The notes under the pieces are model-generated. The model was not told the DNA's origin. It saw nothing but the letters and a program-made list of their open reading frames with translations, and did not search any database. The translations under genes and the position numbers were made by a program. Of a DNA stretch of 64,000 bases, positions 1 through 12,714 are shown piece by piece. The DNA is taken from contig LNAC01000853.1 in assembly GCA_002007465.1 (NCBI GenBank), positions 1-64,000 of the forward strand, read 5' to 3'. Each line of letters begins with the position of its first letter. Position 1 is the first letter of the stretch. Source of the DNA: Ailurus styani. Taxonomy: Eukaryota > Chordata > Mammalia > Carnivora > Ailuridae.

Positions 1-209
1 AAAGACATGAGTGCTATTGTAGAAAATTTGGAAAATACTGAAGAGTATAAAATAAAAATCAGTAGTAATCTTATAACCTAGAAAGAACTGTTTCTAACAT
101 CTACCTGTATTCCGTATTTATAGCTGCTTACATAGTTGGAACTGTAAATGTAGTTGTGTTTATAAAATAGTGATTAAACCATAAAAATTTTATTAAAAAA
201 ATGTTTTAT

Positions 210-410
210 CAATAAATTTTGATATACTCACACAATGGAATATTCAATATTATACAGCAATGAGAAAGAATGTTTAAAATTAAGTAAAAAAACATAGATG
301 AATCTCAAAAATATTGAGCAAAAAGAAGTCAAAAACTAATACAGATTGTATGACTTCATTTATATAAAGCACAAAACCAGGCAAAGCTCATCTATGCTAG
401 GAGTCAAAGA
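210..410 (+). mobile_element. Ancient L1 3' fragment
   Basis: The pattern 'cacacaatggaatattcaat...tatacagcaatgagaaag...gatgaatctcaaaaatatt' is a typical L1 3' end. It lies in TOPAZ1 intron 8, next to exon 8. Confidence 0.6.
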
Positions 411-459
411 AAATCCAAATTAAAACATATGACTGAGATGATTATTAAAACAGTCTCTA

Positions 460-609
<150 letters not shown>

Positions 610-868
610 CTAGACAATTAGATAAGTTCTCTATGTTAATTGTAAAACACCATAATCAAGTGAGAAAGTATATGAAGGAATCAGAAATATTATATACCCA
701 AAACAATATCAAGACAAATTGTTTGCTGACTTGATAAAAAAAAAACTTCCAACCAATTTATATTTTCAAATATAATGAAAAAAACAATTTAAAATGATTT
801 GTCTGAATTTTTGCAATTTCCTTCAGTGTAAAATGTTCCAAAGTTACTACTGCTTTACATGTGTTTTA

Positions 869-1081
869 TTTTTTTATTTTTTTTTTTTTAAAGATTTTAT
901 TTATTTATTTGACACAGAGAGAGAAATTACAAGTAGGTAGAGAGGCAGGCAGAGAGAGAGAGAGGAGGAAGCAGGCTCCCTGCTGAGCAGAGAGCCCGAT
1001 GCAGGCCTCGATCCCAGGACCCTGAGATCATGACCTGAGCCGAAAGCAGAGGCTTTAACCCACTGAGCCACCCAGGCGCCC
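869..1081 (-). mobile_element. CAN-SINE
   Basis: tRNA-Lys-derived SINE in reverse, ending ccacccaggcgccc. The perfect 13-base target duplication tacatgtgtttta is at 856-868 and 1082-1094. It lies in TOPAZ1 intron 7 and has the same sense as the gene. Confidence 0.95.
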
Positions 1082-1546
1082 TACATGTGTTTTAAAACTG
1101 TATACATTCCCTCCCCTTTCTCATATACCTGCCCCTTTTGCTTTTATAAAAATTTATTCTATTATAATATGCATATTTCAGATGCATTTATTTAGAACCC
1201 AAATTCTCCGTGGCTTTTCTGATTAACAGAAAGAGAAACGAGAGAATCAAAGTATTTACAACAAACTTTTCCTATAAACTGCTTTAATTAAATCACTGGC
1301 TTTTTCTTCCATCACGGGGTACTATTCATCCTATATTTTCTGTTTTGGATATCCCCTCTCCACCCTACCCACCCAGCCTTCTGCTTTCAACGTCTTATAC
1401 TATTTGTGAATATCCTCTGAATCAATACTGATTTTCTGCTTCTTACCACCAACTGTCATTCAAAATCTGTAAATGGCCAGAACTGCTTAAAAAATGATAA
1501 TCAGGGAAATACAACCAAAATATGTGCTTTATAGGACTTTTTTTTA

Positions 1547-1657
<111 letters not shown>

Positions 1658-2096
1658 TTAAGAACGACATCACACACAAATATGTTACAGCTTGTTCCCT
1701 TCATAACAATGAAATAGATTACCACTACTTTCTGCTTTAAAGTTTCACTTTGGACTACTCATACTTAGTTCCTAGACTATGATGCTACAGTGTGTGCCTG
1801 TGAAATAAAAAATGATTTACATCTTAGCTGCTCCTTAGATATTTCTAGGCCTAAATGTAAAATTTTAAACTCATTTTAAGCTGAAGGTACTTTCCTAAAA
1901 GCCTTATATAGCAGCACTGAACACTGTATTCAAATGAGTCTCTATATTAAACAGACATATATGATACACAATTAAAATTTCTAAGGAAAGAAAACTGACA
2001 AACCCAGGTACTACAAAATGAACTATGTAACCCCCACAAATTCATATGTTCAAGCCCTAACCCCCAAAGTGACTTTATTTGAAGACAGGGCCTTTT

Positions 2097-2298
2097 CAGG
2101 GCACCTGGGTGGCTCAGTTAGTTGAGCTTTTGGCTCAGGTCATGATCCCAGGGTCCTGGGACCTAGCCCCACATCAGGCTCCCTGCTGAGCAGGGAGCCT
2201 GCTTCTCCCTCTCCCCCAACCTGCCACTCTGTCTGCTTGTGCATGTGCACTCTCTCGCTCTCTGTCAAATCAATCAATCAATCAATCACTAAAATCTT
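2097..2298 (+). mobile_element. CAN-SINE
   Basis: Complete head (gggcacctgggtggctcag), CT-rich part and an (aatc) tail. Target duplication gaaga[c/t]agggcctttt at 2081-2096 and 2299-2314 (one mismatch). Confidence 0.93.
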
Positions 2299-2360
2299 GA
2301 AGATAGGGCCTTTTACAGAACTAATTATGGATACATGGGTCATAAAAGTGAGACAATGAG

Positions 2361-2528
2361 GGCTGCCTGGGTGGCTCAGTCCTTAAGCAGCTGCCTTTGG
2401 CTTGGGTCATGATCCGGGGGTCCCCTGGGAACTCTGCTTCTCCCTCTCCCTCTCCCCCTGCTTTTGTTCCCTCTCTCGATGTGTCTCTCTGTCAAATAAA
2501 TAAATGAAATCTTAAAAAAAAAAAAAAG
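2361..2528 (+). mobile_element. CAN-SINE, internally shortened
   Basis: Head gctgcctgggtggctcag; the middle is shorter than in full copies. Tail caaataaataaatg plus poly-A. The flank agtgagaca is repeated on both sides. Confidence 0.9.
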
Positions 2529-3437
2529 AGTGAGACACTAATCTGATGGAATTAGTGTCTTTATAAGAAGAGATATCAGAGAGTTGCTCTCTCTCTCACA
2601 TACTTGCATCAAGGGAAGGCCATGTGAGGACTTAGCAAGAAGGCAGCCATCTGTAAGCCAGGAAGACAGCCAGAAACTGAATCCTGCCAGAACCCCGATC
2701 TTAGACTTCTAGCCTCCATAACCATGTGAAATAAATTTCTGTCGTTTAGGCCACCCAGTCTGTGGTATTTTGTTATGGTTGCCTGAGCTACTAATACACC
2801 AGGCATTCTACCCCTTAATCTTGGTCTTTTAAAATAAGAATTAGGACATTTAGAAGTGTTTTTCTCTAAAGATAAAAAAAATAAACATGTTTATTTTAAA
2901 TAACTTCATTTTCACTTGGCAGCAATGAGATGAATTTGGAACAAGCTTAAGTTTCTGCTGCATAGCTTAGCTGTAATTTTCATTATAAAAACTGTTAAGG
3001 CTTTTTAAGATAAAACACACGATCCTCTGGGCATGCTGCTGTAGCACACAACACCAGGCAGCACAAAGTAAATAACAGGAAAGTACAGAAGAATTAGATG
3101 TGGGCTACACAAAAAATTTTATTGTTTCTAATTTCATTCTTCAGTCTATTTTGTTCAAAGCATTTTGGATTATCAAAAAAAATTGACACAAATTCTAAAA
3201 TACATTATAAAATTCTAAAATATTCAACTGAAATATGAATATTTTAGGTATAACCTATAATTTATCTATACTACCGCTATCACATAAATACAGATATTTA
3301 GGAAATTGTTCCATCAAAAGCTCTAAGTAAAGGTATACAAACTCTCCAATTTTAACATATTCTAGGCTTGTTTTGATTTTTCTAACCTTTTTTGGTTTTG
3401 GTGGAAAAAAATCTCCTATACAGTTTCTATATTATCA

Positions 3438-3647
<210 letters not shown>

Positions 3648-4383
3648 TTACTCCAAGAACATTAAAGTAATGAGAATCAAATAAGTAGAAACACAACCTA
3701 ACACACATGTATATGCTATACACCATGTATGATTTCTTCAGTATTTTCAGTAAGTGTTCTTGTCTTCTTAAATAGGAAACAAATGCTTGGTAGTAAATGG
3801 CCGGGTAGGGGTGCAGGAGTAAGGTGGTTGGGTTAAAACTAGAGCAGAATATTTTTGATCATACCAGACAAAAAGTCTGAGGAGGAATTGAGCTACTAGC
3901 ATTCTAATCCAGAAAAGATCATCCAATTATTCTGATGACAGTACAGTGAAATAAATGAATTATACATTATTCTTCAGGACAAGTATATTTTATAAATTTA
4001 TACATGTACTTGAGAGCTTCCTTTGCAAAGAAGGTATAAAAAATGTACTGTTCTTGGTTGCTTAGATTTAAACAGCTTCTACTATATACTTTAATATGTG
4101 AGATCCTATATAACCAATTTTAGAAAAACTTAGAGTTTTCTGGAATTTCACTTACCTAGAAAAAGAAATAAGCAAGGGGGAGAGTGGGAAGTATCTCAAA
4201 GCTGACTGATAGAAATGAATTTAGTTTTTAGGAGAAAAATCACTCAGATACTATAATTTTTAACTTAAAAACAGTTCTAATAAGCTTTTTCAGCTGGGGT
4301 TCCCTGGGTCAGAGGAGGATAAAAATAGTAAGAAAGAAGAGGGTCCCATGCTCACAACAGTTCAAACTTAGTAGCACTGACAG

Positions 4384-4555
4384 AGCTTAAAAATTACACA
4401 GGGTTGCCTGGGTGTCCAGCTTTTAGCTCATGATCCCAGGGTCCTGGGATTAAACCCTGCATCAGGCTTTCCCCTTCAGTGGGGAGTCTGCTTCTCCCTC
4501 CGCCCCTCCTCCCGCTCATGCATGTGCGCCCGCGTGTGTGGCAAAAAATAAAGAT
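4384..4555 (+). mobile_element. CAN-SINE, deleted in the tRNA-like head
   Basis: 'gcctgggtgtccagctttta' shows a deletion that removes the usual 'ggctcagtnggttaagc' A-box region; the rest and the tail are normal. Such a copy could no longer use the Pol III A box. Confidence 0.85.
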
Positions 4556-4952
4556 ATTCACTTCTCTTTCCAACTTGGGACATCATTAATGTGTGCAATC
4601 AACATAACCTTTCTCAAAACAAAAGCAAAAATATAGAACAAATAAATAAGAATTACAGAATTTTACAGATGGAAGAGATTATCTAGTAAAATTCTTTTGT
4701 TTTTGATCGGATGACTGAAGTCTAGGGTAATATGACTTGTCCAATGTCACATTCCTGGTCATTATGGTAGAATCAAACTGATGATAAAACTCTTCAGGCT
4801 GCAATGACACTATTTTGTTCGTAAGCAAAATGCTTTCAATAGAAAAAGAAAAGTTAACTTTTGTCATTTTTTCTCTTTTAAAATCTCAAATGGTCATGGA
4901 TCAAACTGGATTTTTGTGCCAATCTAATTCTTATTTAGGCTTTTCCTTCATA

Positions 4953-5133
4953 CAATGGTTCTCAAACTTAGCACATATTAGAACAGCTGGTGGCCTTACT
5001 GAAATACAGACTAATGGGCCCCATCTCCAGAGTTTCTGATTCAGCAGGTCAGGGACAGGACCAAATACTTTGTATTTCTGACATGCTCCCATTTGATGCT
5101 GCTGCTACAAGGATCACACTTTGAAAACTACAG
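4953..5133 (+). mobile_element. MER5A-like DNA transposon (hAT-Charlie)
   Basis: 'caatggttctcaaacttagc...cagagtttctgattcagcag...cacactttgaaaactacag' is the MER5A pattern with inverted ends. Non-autonomous and ancient. Confidence 0.85.
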
Positions 5134-5627
5134 CCTTAATTACTTGAACATATTTGTCACCTGATCTGAGTATACTTTGCCTCAACAGCAAAATGGGGGT
5201 GCAGGATAGATCAAGTGATCTGCAAGGTGTCTTCCAATTCTAAGTTTGACATTTGCATATGTTCTAGTGAGCGTACTGTAACTCTTAGTACTAACTACCA
5301 CAACTACATCAGATCCCTGCAAACTGCAACATTCATCTGATTTCTGTCATTTTACCTTCATAAAAGTCATGTATAATTTCTTTTTTCTTTTATCACTATT
5401 CCTTATCCCTTCCTCAAAAAATATTTTAATGGCTCAAAAATCTTTGTCACAGCTTTAAGGTAAATGAAAGTATCCCTGACATCTGGGTATATCTGCTACA
5501 CCAATTAATAATATCCATGTATGGCTTAAGGCACAGTAGCCCAAGTACATAGAGCAGAGAATGAAAAACACACTCGAAATACAAATGATATGATTATTTT
5601 AAAATTACATAATTAAAAATGCTACAG

Positions 5628-5825
5628 GGACGCCTGGGTGGCTCAGTCAGTTAAGCGGCTGCCTTCGGCTTAGGTCATGATCCCAGGGTCCTGGGTTCAA
5701 GTCCCGTATCAGGCTCCCTGCTCAGCAGACAGCCTGCTTCTCCCTCTCCCTCTGCCTGCTGCTCTCCCTACTTGTGCTTTCTAACTGTCAAATAAATAGT
5801 CTTAAAAAAAACTAAAAATAAAAAT
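5628..5825 (+). mobile_element. CAN-SINE beside the exon 5 donor
   Basis: A full SINE with target duplication aaaaatgctacag (5615-5627) and aaaaatggtacag (5826-5838), 12 of 13 identical. The right duplication ends two bases from exon 5's GT, so it covers donor positions +3 to +15. On the transcript the SINE is antisense and starts with a poly-U tract. Confidence 0.94.
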
Positions 5826-5840
5826 AAAAATGGTACAGAC

Positions 5841-5905
5841 CTTTTGCAAACTTCAAAAATATTTTCTTTTTCTTCTTTAATAATCACCTTTTCTGAAAAT
5901 CTACA
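5841..5905 (-). CDS. TOPAZ1: TOPAZ1 exon 5
   Basis: A 65-base exon with acceptor ctcttcacag|TGTAGA and donor TTTGCAAAAG|gtctgt. It starts in phase 0 and encodes CRFSEKVIIKEEKENIFEVCK, then two bases of a Ser codon finished by exon 6. The motif KEEKENI-EVCK is a strong family match. The donor is poor at positions +3 and +4 (C, T). A CAN-SINE target duplication begins at donor position +3, so the element sits only 15 bases into the intron. The upstream intron is the longest in the window, about 16.9 kb. Confidence 0.92.
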
Positions 5906-6081
5906 CTGTGAAGAGATTATGGTTAAAAAGTACAAGTGAATATTTCTGCATTCCATATTAAGCTATGAGGCTTACCAGATTATTTAAAATATATTAGATG
6001 TTAATTAAACCACTAGCTTATGACCAACTGACAACTCTATATTACTTGAAATACTGAATACTGACTTAAAAATTCCTCTGT

Positions 6082-6267
6082 CGGAGCGCCTGGGTGGCTC
6101 AGTGGGTTAAGCCTCTGCCTTTGGCTCAGGTCATGATCTCGGGGTCCTGGGATCGAGCCCCGCATTGGGCTCTCGGCTGAGCGGAGGGCCTGCTTCCCTC
6201 ACTCTCTCTGCCTGCCTATCTGCCTACTTGTGATCTCTCTGTCAAATAAATAAATAAAAATCCTTAA
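6082..6267 (+). mobile_element. CAN-SINE
   Basis: Full head, CT-rich segment and tail. The perfect 14-base target duplication aaaaattcctctgt is at 6068-6081 and 6268-6281. Confidence 0.94.
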
Positions 6268-6679
6268 AAAAATTCCTCTGTTAAGAGAAAAACTAATAGA
6301 AATCAAATTTTCTCAGCTTTTGACATCACCTTTAGTTAGCCAACATTTAAAATTATTATGAACAATTAAAGCTATATCTGTTTTCATTCAGATAAAAAGC
6401 TTTGTGATTTTTATATTCCAATGGTATTTATGAACATAAATTAATTTTTCTCATTAGAAGTATTTATAAGCATTTCACATATCACTATACTTAAAACATT
6501 TCACATTAGTGTTCTGGAATTGTGACTTTCTAAATATAAGGAAGTTATACATGCTTAAATATTAAACTTTTGAAAATAGGCAGGTACCAAGAAAATAAAT
6601 CCCCAAATCACCTATCATTTGAACAGAGATAACCATTTAATACCTTACTTTATATCTTCCTTATCTTTTTAATTTTGAA

Positions 6680-6918
6680 AATTTAAATTTTTTAATTATT
6701 AAAAATTTTTTCTCATTGAGAATTAACTGATACATATTACTGCATAAGTTTAAGGCATATAGCATAATGGTTGGATTTACATACATTGTAAACTCATTAC
6801 AGTAGATTCAGCTAACACCCATCTCACAGAGATACAACAAAAGAACAAGAGAAAAAAATTTTTCTCCTTGTGATGAGAACTCTGAAAATGAAAATGTACA
6901 CTCCTAACAACTATTCTT
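6680..6918 (-). mobile_element. Ancient L1 3' UTR fragment
   Basis: The reverse of a common old L1 3' end (gagaattaactgatacatat.., ..taaggcatatagcataatgg.., ..ctccttgtgatgagaactc). It is interrupted by the CAN-SINE that follows and may continue at 7120-7200. Confidence 0.6.
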
Positions 6919-7119
6919 TCTTTTTGAGAGAAAGAGCTAGCGAGCAAGCACACACACACACATAGGCATGGAGGGAGGGGCAGATGGAGAAGGAGACAGA
7001 GAATTTTAAGCAGGCAAGGAGCTCAAATCTAGGCTCAATCTCACAACCCCCTGAGACCATTACCTGTGCTGAAATCAAAGAGTTGGATGCTTAACCAACT
7101 GAACCACCCAGATACCCCC
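6919..7119 (-). mobile_element. CAN-SINE, older copy
   Basis: A diverged reverse copy ending 'gaaccacccagataccccc', with a (CA) run near 6950-6962. Flanks aacaact[a/c]ttctt at 6906 and 7120. Inserted in an old L1 3' end. Confidence 0.88.
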
Positions 7120-7639
7120 AACAACTCTTCTTTTTTAAAGTACATAATCACGTATTACAGTAATGATACACACTGCATATACTATTAACCCTTGTAAAGA
7201 AAATCATAAAAATCAACTGAGAAACATAAAGCACTCACAAATACAAAAATATACCATATTCCTGAATGAGACTATTAAAGGTAAAAATGTTAATTCTTCC
7301 CAAATTAATTTAAACTTATCATGTGAGTTTAAAGTGCTTTTAGAAAAAAAAATAAATAAGTAAATAAATAAAGTGCTTTTAGGAGAAGAGCCAAAAAATA
7401 TACAACTGTGTCTTTTAAAGCAAGCTTTCCTTGTTTTATTTTTATTTTGCTTGCTATTTTTATTTTTCAAATAATTGACAGTATGGTATTAGTACAAGGA
7501 CCTGAGCAATCAATGAAACAAAAGTGAAGGAATAGTTCCATAGATAAAAATTTGAAAATATAAAGGCAGCATTTGAAATTTGTGAGGAAATGATTCAATA
7601 AATGACAGTAGAAAAAAGGACTAGTTAACTGTATAGAAA

Positions 7640-8220
7640 ATAAGTTTGGTACCAACTAACCATATGTCAAAATACTTTTTTAGGTTCATTAAAGATTTAA
7701 ATATAAAAAATATCAAAAATAAAAATAAAGATGGGTATTTGTATAATTTGGAGGGTGAAGAAAGCCAAAGCATGACACCAAAAGCAGAAACCCTAAATTA
7801 TGATATCAACAGGTATGAATATAAATATTTTAGATATTTTCTTATACTAGGAGAATATAAAGTATACCAAAGCCTCCTATCAAAAAAATTTTTAAAGGGT
7901 ACCTTGTCTCTACAATCTTTCTCCCAAGATAAATTTTAGATTCACATAGGTAAAAATTCAAACATAATAAAAAAACGGGAAAAAAACAGCAGAAAATACA
8001 GGAGAAAATTTTAAATCCTGATATGGGGAAGGGCTTCTCTAAATATGACTCAAAGCCATAATAAAAAACTAACAAATTTGACTAAAAACAAAAACCTCCT
8101 TCAAGGTAAAATAAAACTCCTAAATCAAGTCAGAACACAGACAAAAAAAAAACAGGAGAAAATGTGGGAACATATAACAAAGAATATATTTTTCGTTTGT
8201 GTACTTTTGTACTTTCAAGT
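7640..8220 (+). mobile_element. Ancient L1 (L1M-like), left piece
   Basis: AT-rich, degraded L1 ORF2 sequence in the forward sense (..aacaaatttgactaaaaac.., ..caggagaaaatgtgggaac..). It resumes at 9115 after the younger L1. Confidence 0.55.
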
Positions 8221-9112
8221 TTTCATTTAAAATCCAGTTAGTTGGGGCACCTGGGTGGCTCAGTTGGTTAAGCATCTGCCTTGGGCTCACATCATAATCC
8301 CAGGGTCCTGGGATCCAGCCCAGCATTGGGCTCCCTGCTCAGGGGAGAGTCTGCTTCTCCCTCTCACTCTGCCACTCCCCCTGCTGGTGCTCGCTCGCTT
8401 GCTCTCTCTGTCAAATAAATAAATAAAATCTTTAAAAAAATAATAAAAAAAAAAATTCCAGTTAGTTAACACATAGTGTAATATTAATTTCAGGTATAGA
8501 ATTTTGTGATTCATCACTTAAACACCCAGAGTTCATCACAAATGCCCTCCTTAATACCAATCGCCCATTTAACCCGTGCCTCTGCCCATCTCCTCTCCAT
8601 CAACCCTGTTTGTTCTCTATATATACTTAAGAGTCTGTTTTATGGTTTACCTCTTTTTTTCCCCATGTTCATCTGTTTTGTTTCTTAAATTCTACATATG
8701 AGTGAAATCACATGGTATTTGTCTTTCTCTGACTAATTTCACTTAGCATAATATTTGGGCTCTTTCTACAATTTGGCTATTGTTGATAATGTTGCTATAA
8801 ACATTGGGGTGAACATATCCCCTTTGAACCAGTATTTCTGTATCCTTTGGGTAAATACCTAGTAGTGCAATTGCTAAATCAAGGGCAGCTCTATTTTCAA
8901 ATTTTTGAGGAACCTCCATACTGTCTTCCAGAGTGACTGTACCAGCCTGCATTCCCACCAACAGTGTAAGAGTTCCCTTTTTTCTGCATCCTTGCCAACA
9001 TATGTTGGTCTTGTGTTGTTAATTTTAGCCATTCTGATAAGAGTGAGGTGATTTCTCATTGTAGTTTTGATTTCTATTTCCCTGACAATGAGTGATGTAA
9101 GAATATGTTTAA
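8221..9112 (-). mobile_element. Carnivore L1 3' end inserted in an older L1
   Basis: The reverse of a carnivore L1 3' UTR and C-terminal ORF2 (ccagttagttaacacatagt.., ..cacttagcataatatttggg.., ..cattcccaccaacagtg..). A CAN-SINE sits at 8244-8450. The flanks 'aagaatat' at 8181 and 9097 may be its target duplication. Confidence 0.85.
8244..8450 (+). mobile_element. CAN-SINE nested in an L1
   Basis: Full copy; the duplicated flank is aaat[t]ccagttagtt. It is the innermost layer of the nest at 7640-9775. Confidence 0.93.
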
Positions 9113-9775
9113 TATATGAAAAGTTCCTACAAGTAAAAAAAGATCAAAATCTCAGAAGAAAAATGGGCAAAAAACATAAAAAGAAAGTTCATAAAAAAAA
9201 TAAATGGCCTTTCAACATACTAAAAGATGCTTAGTCTCATAAGAGAAAAGCAAATTATAACTAAAAGTCATTTGTAAAAATAGACAGATGGGACAAAAAT
9301 TTTAATACTGAGTTGGTTAGTGTGTGGGGAGAAAACTGGCATTCTTACCCAATGTTGTTGAAAGTATAAATCACAGCCATCTTTATGTAGGCCAATCTGA
9401 CAATTTTACTTCTAAGAATTAATCCAAAAATGCTTGCACATATACAAAATGCCTTATGTTCAAGGATACATAATGCAGCAATATTTAAATGCAAAAAATG
9501 GGAACAAACCAAGTGTCCACCAACAGTGGAACTTGTTGAATAGAGTATATCCATGCAGTGGATAATTATACAATTATAAAAATAAGACATAATTATATAC
9601 ATTCAAAAGAAACACTCCATTGTATATTGTTTAGAAAGCAAGATAAAGAATGGTATGTTACCATTTGTATAAAATCAAAAAGAATATATAGTAGGTCCAC
9701 TTTGAGAAATGGCAGAGTATGTCTTATTGGGCTAATCCTCCTGCAGGAAAAAACTACAAATCCTAGATAAAATTA
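9113..9775 (+). mobile_element. Ancient L1 (L1M-like), right piece
   Basis: Forward L1 3' ORF2 and UTR pattern (gtgtggggagaaaactggca, ..caaaatgccttatgttcaagg.., ..gggaacaaaccaagtgtcc..). It forms a three-layer nest with the L1 at 8221-9112 and the SINE at 8244-8450. Confidence 0.7.
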
Positions 9776-10223
9776 AAAAAAAAAATCTCTGCCTGAAAAC
9801 ACTAGAAATATATGAAAAGCTGGCAGAATCTGGAGAGAAGTCTACACTTGGAAAGAAGGAATAGCACTGGCTATCTCTTCTGCTTTCACAGCTTTATTCT
9901 TGAAGATAAGTCCTAGTTGGAACTACTTGAGAAGGCCAATAATTTGCCTTATTCAAACAACGAACCAGAAGGCTAAGTTTAGGACAAAGTCAGAAACCGG
10001 GAAGTAAGGTTGGGAATCCAGGAAAGGTGAAAGCCTAAGAGAGGAAACTCTGAAATCTGCTTATAAACTCCACCCAAATTTTTTGCTGACCACTGAACTA
10101 TATTTTTCTAGGGTAGACTCAAACAGCCCAACTAAGGCTAAAAGAACTGAACAAAGATTTAAACTGCTACTGCAAAAGAGTAATCTGGAGGCTGAATTAA
10201 CCTAAGTTAAAACCTTAGCATGC

Positions 10224-10434
10224 GGGCGCCTGGGTGGCTCAGTGGGTTAAAGCCTCTGCCTTCGGCTCAGGTCATGATCTCAGGGTCCTGGGATGGAGGC
10301 CCGCATCGGGCTCCCTGCTCAGTGGGGAGCCTGCTTCTCCCTCTCTCTCTGCCTGCCTCTCTGCCTACTTGTGATCTGATCTCTCTGTGTCAAATAAATA
10401 AATAAAACCTTAAAACAAACAAACAAACAAACAA
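10224..10434 (+). mobile_element. CAN-SINE
   Basis: Full copy with an (aaac) tail. The perfect 15-base target duplication aaaaccttagcatgc is at 10209-10223 and 10435-10449. Confidence 0.95.
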
Positions 10435-10499
10435 AAAACCTTAGCATGCAATTACCACACAGCCAGCAACTGCAGACACGGGCATCTATTCCAGAGAAG

Positions 10500-11690
10500 T
10501 TAAAAATTAGGTTCACCAAAAAACGGTACACAAATGTTTATAGCAGCTTTATTTGTAATAGCCCAAAACTGTAAACAATGCAGATGTCCTTCAATGAGTG
10601 AAGAGCTTTGAAATAAATTGTGGTAACCCATTCCATGGAGTATTACTAAGCAATAAAAATGAATGAACTATTGATATATGCAACAAACTTGATGAATATC
10701 CAGAGGATTATGCTGGGTAAAAAAAAAAATCTGAAAAGGTTACATTCTGAATTATTCCATTTATGTAACATTCTTGAAATGACAAAATTATAGAAATGGA
10801 GAACAGATTAATGGTTGTCAAGGGTTAAGGATCTGTTGGGGTAGCCAGGAAGAAAGCAGATATGGCTATAAGGGCAACAAGAGGGATCCTTGCTGTGATG
10901 GAAATGTTCTGTATCTCTGCCTGTATTAATGTCAATTATCATGGTTGTGATATTGTACTACAGTTTTGCAACGTTAGCATTGGGGGAAGCTGGGTAAAGG
11001 ATACATGATATCCCTCTCTGTTATTTCTTATCAATGCAGGTGAATCTATAACCGATTCCAAGTTAAATCAGTGTGGGATACTGCTAAGGCAGTATTCATG
11101 GATAAATTTATGACACTAAATTGTCTCAGAAAATAAGTTTTGAATCAATGACCTTAGCTGGAACCTTAAGAAACTACAAAAAGAAGGGAAAATTAAATCC
11201 AAAGGAAGCAGAAAAAAGGAGAAAATAATGATCAGCAGAAGTCAGTGAAATAGAAAATAGAGCAACAGAGAAAAACAACCAATAAAAACAAAGCTGGTTC
11301 TTTTATAACAAAATTAATAATCTTCTAGCCAATCTCCAGCAAATCTATATCTATTTCAAAATACCAAGATTACAAAGATGGAAAACAAATTAATGTTTGC
11401 TAAGGTTAGGAATTTAAGGAATAATGGAAGGGAGATCTTTGTAGTGATGGAATAATTCTTTATCTTGTTTGGAGTGGTGGCTACAAAAATTTGCCCACTT
11501 AATAACATACACAGAAGTATATATTCTCACATTTAATATCTGATTCCTGTTTTTGATATTGTACTTAAAGATGTAATCATTGGGAAAAACTAACTGAAGA
11601 GTACCTGAGTCCTCGCTATACTACTTTTGCAATATCCTGTGAATCTACAATTATTTTAAAATAAAAATCTTAAAAAAGTATATACTAGCA
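10500..11690 (+). mobile_element. Ancient L1 3' fragments
   Basis: Two or more forward L1M-like pieces: 10510-11040 (tttatagcagctttatttg.., ..attccatttatgtaacattc..), 11040-11330 (ORF2-like ..gagcaacagagaaaaacaa..) and 11340-11690 (another 3' end). The boundaries are approximate. Confidence 0.6.
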
Positions 11691-12389
11691 TTTAAACTAG
11701 GGTTCAAAACTAGATTCATTAAGCAAATACTACAACCATGGTAAAATTAACAACTGTTACATAGGGATTCTGGGTATAACTGATATATAAGACAAAGTAA
11801 AAACAAGGTTTCTGGAAAAAGAGAACATATATATATTACATAATTATTACATAAATTAATATATGTATATAAAAGATCAATAAGGAAGCATTTCTAAAAA
11901 TTCACAGAAAACTATATATAAATGCAGAAAAGTGGTAGGTCACACATATGTCCTAAAGTTAACCTATTTATCCCCTCAAACTCCTAAAATGTAAGGTGAG
12001 AGAGAGAGATAAAGTTTAATTCCCAAATTTGGGGGCCAGATATATTAAAGACAAATATTATTGTCTGGTCATATATTTTCTAAAAAGTTGGTACTTTGAG
12101 GCTTACCATGATATTAGAATAAATGTATCATCCCTTTCTCTTAAACAAAACCAAGAAATCTTACTATACTAGGAAGCAACTAAACGATTTTGTAGATTAT
12201 TTTTTAAAGTTATGCCAAAAATAGTCTATATCTTTAAAGTATTTACAGTGCTAAAAATTCAGTGAATTCTGGCAAACATCTAAAATCTATCCTTACAGGA
12301 GTGAATGGATTAAGTCTTTTCCTCAGCTTTAAGTAGAATAGAGCACAAACTGGTTTTTTTGTTTTGTTTTGTTTTTAATACTTCAGGAC

Positions 12390-12588
12390 AAGGGTTGGCA
12401 AGCTAGTCTGCCTGTTTTTGTAAGTAAAGGTTTACTTGAACATAGCAACCACTACTTGTTTACATATTGTCTATGGCTTCTTTCATGCTACGATGGCAGA
12501 GTTTAATAGTTGCAACTGCACTTTATGTTCTGCAAAGTCACACATGTATTTATTATTTAGCCGTATAAAGAAAACTTTGCTGACCCTT
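12390..12588 (+). mobile_element. hAT-like DNA transposon relic
   Basis: Inverted ends aagggttggcaa and tttgctgacccttg enclose a non-coding 200-base element (cctgtttttgtaagtaaagg.., ..tacatattgtctatggcttc..). Family by eye only. Confidence 0.65.
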
Positions 12589-12714
12589 GCTATAAAGTCA
12601 AGGAACTCTGCTGTGTGACCACGGACAAGACCATGGACCTGACTCTTAAAACTGTTTCTTTATAAAAGAAAGTAACAGTACATGCCCCATGTCCAGTAAA
12701 GAACTATCTCAGCA

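Larger units (their letters stand above)
2022..2802 (+). mobile_element. MaLR LTR (MLT1/MST type), with two SINEs inside
   Basis: The LTR runs from 'cccccacaaattcatatgtt' to 'gtggtattttgttatggttg' and 'gagctactaatacacc', with the polyadenylation signal AATAAA near 2730. The CAN-SINEs at 2097-2298 and 2361-2528 interrupt it. No internal retroviral coding sequence is present. It lies in TOPAZ1 intron 6, antisense. Confidence 0.8.

Noticed and set aside
5628..5720. tRNA gene suggested by A and B box-like motifs
   Set aside because: The motifs belong to CAN-SINE heads, which derive from tRNA-Lys; no intact cloverleaf is formed. The same applies to the other SINE copies.
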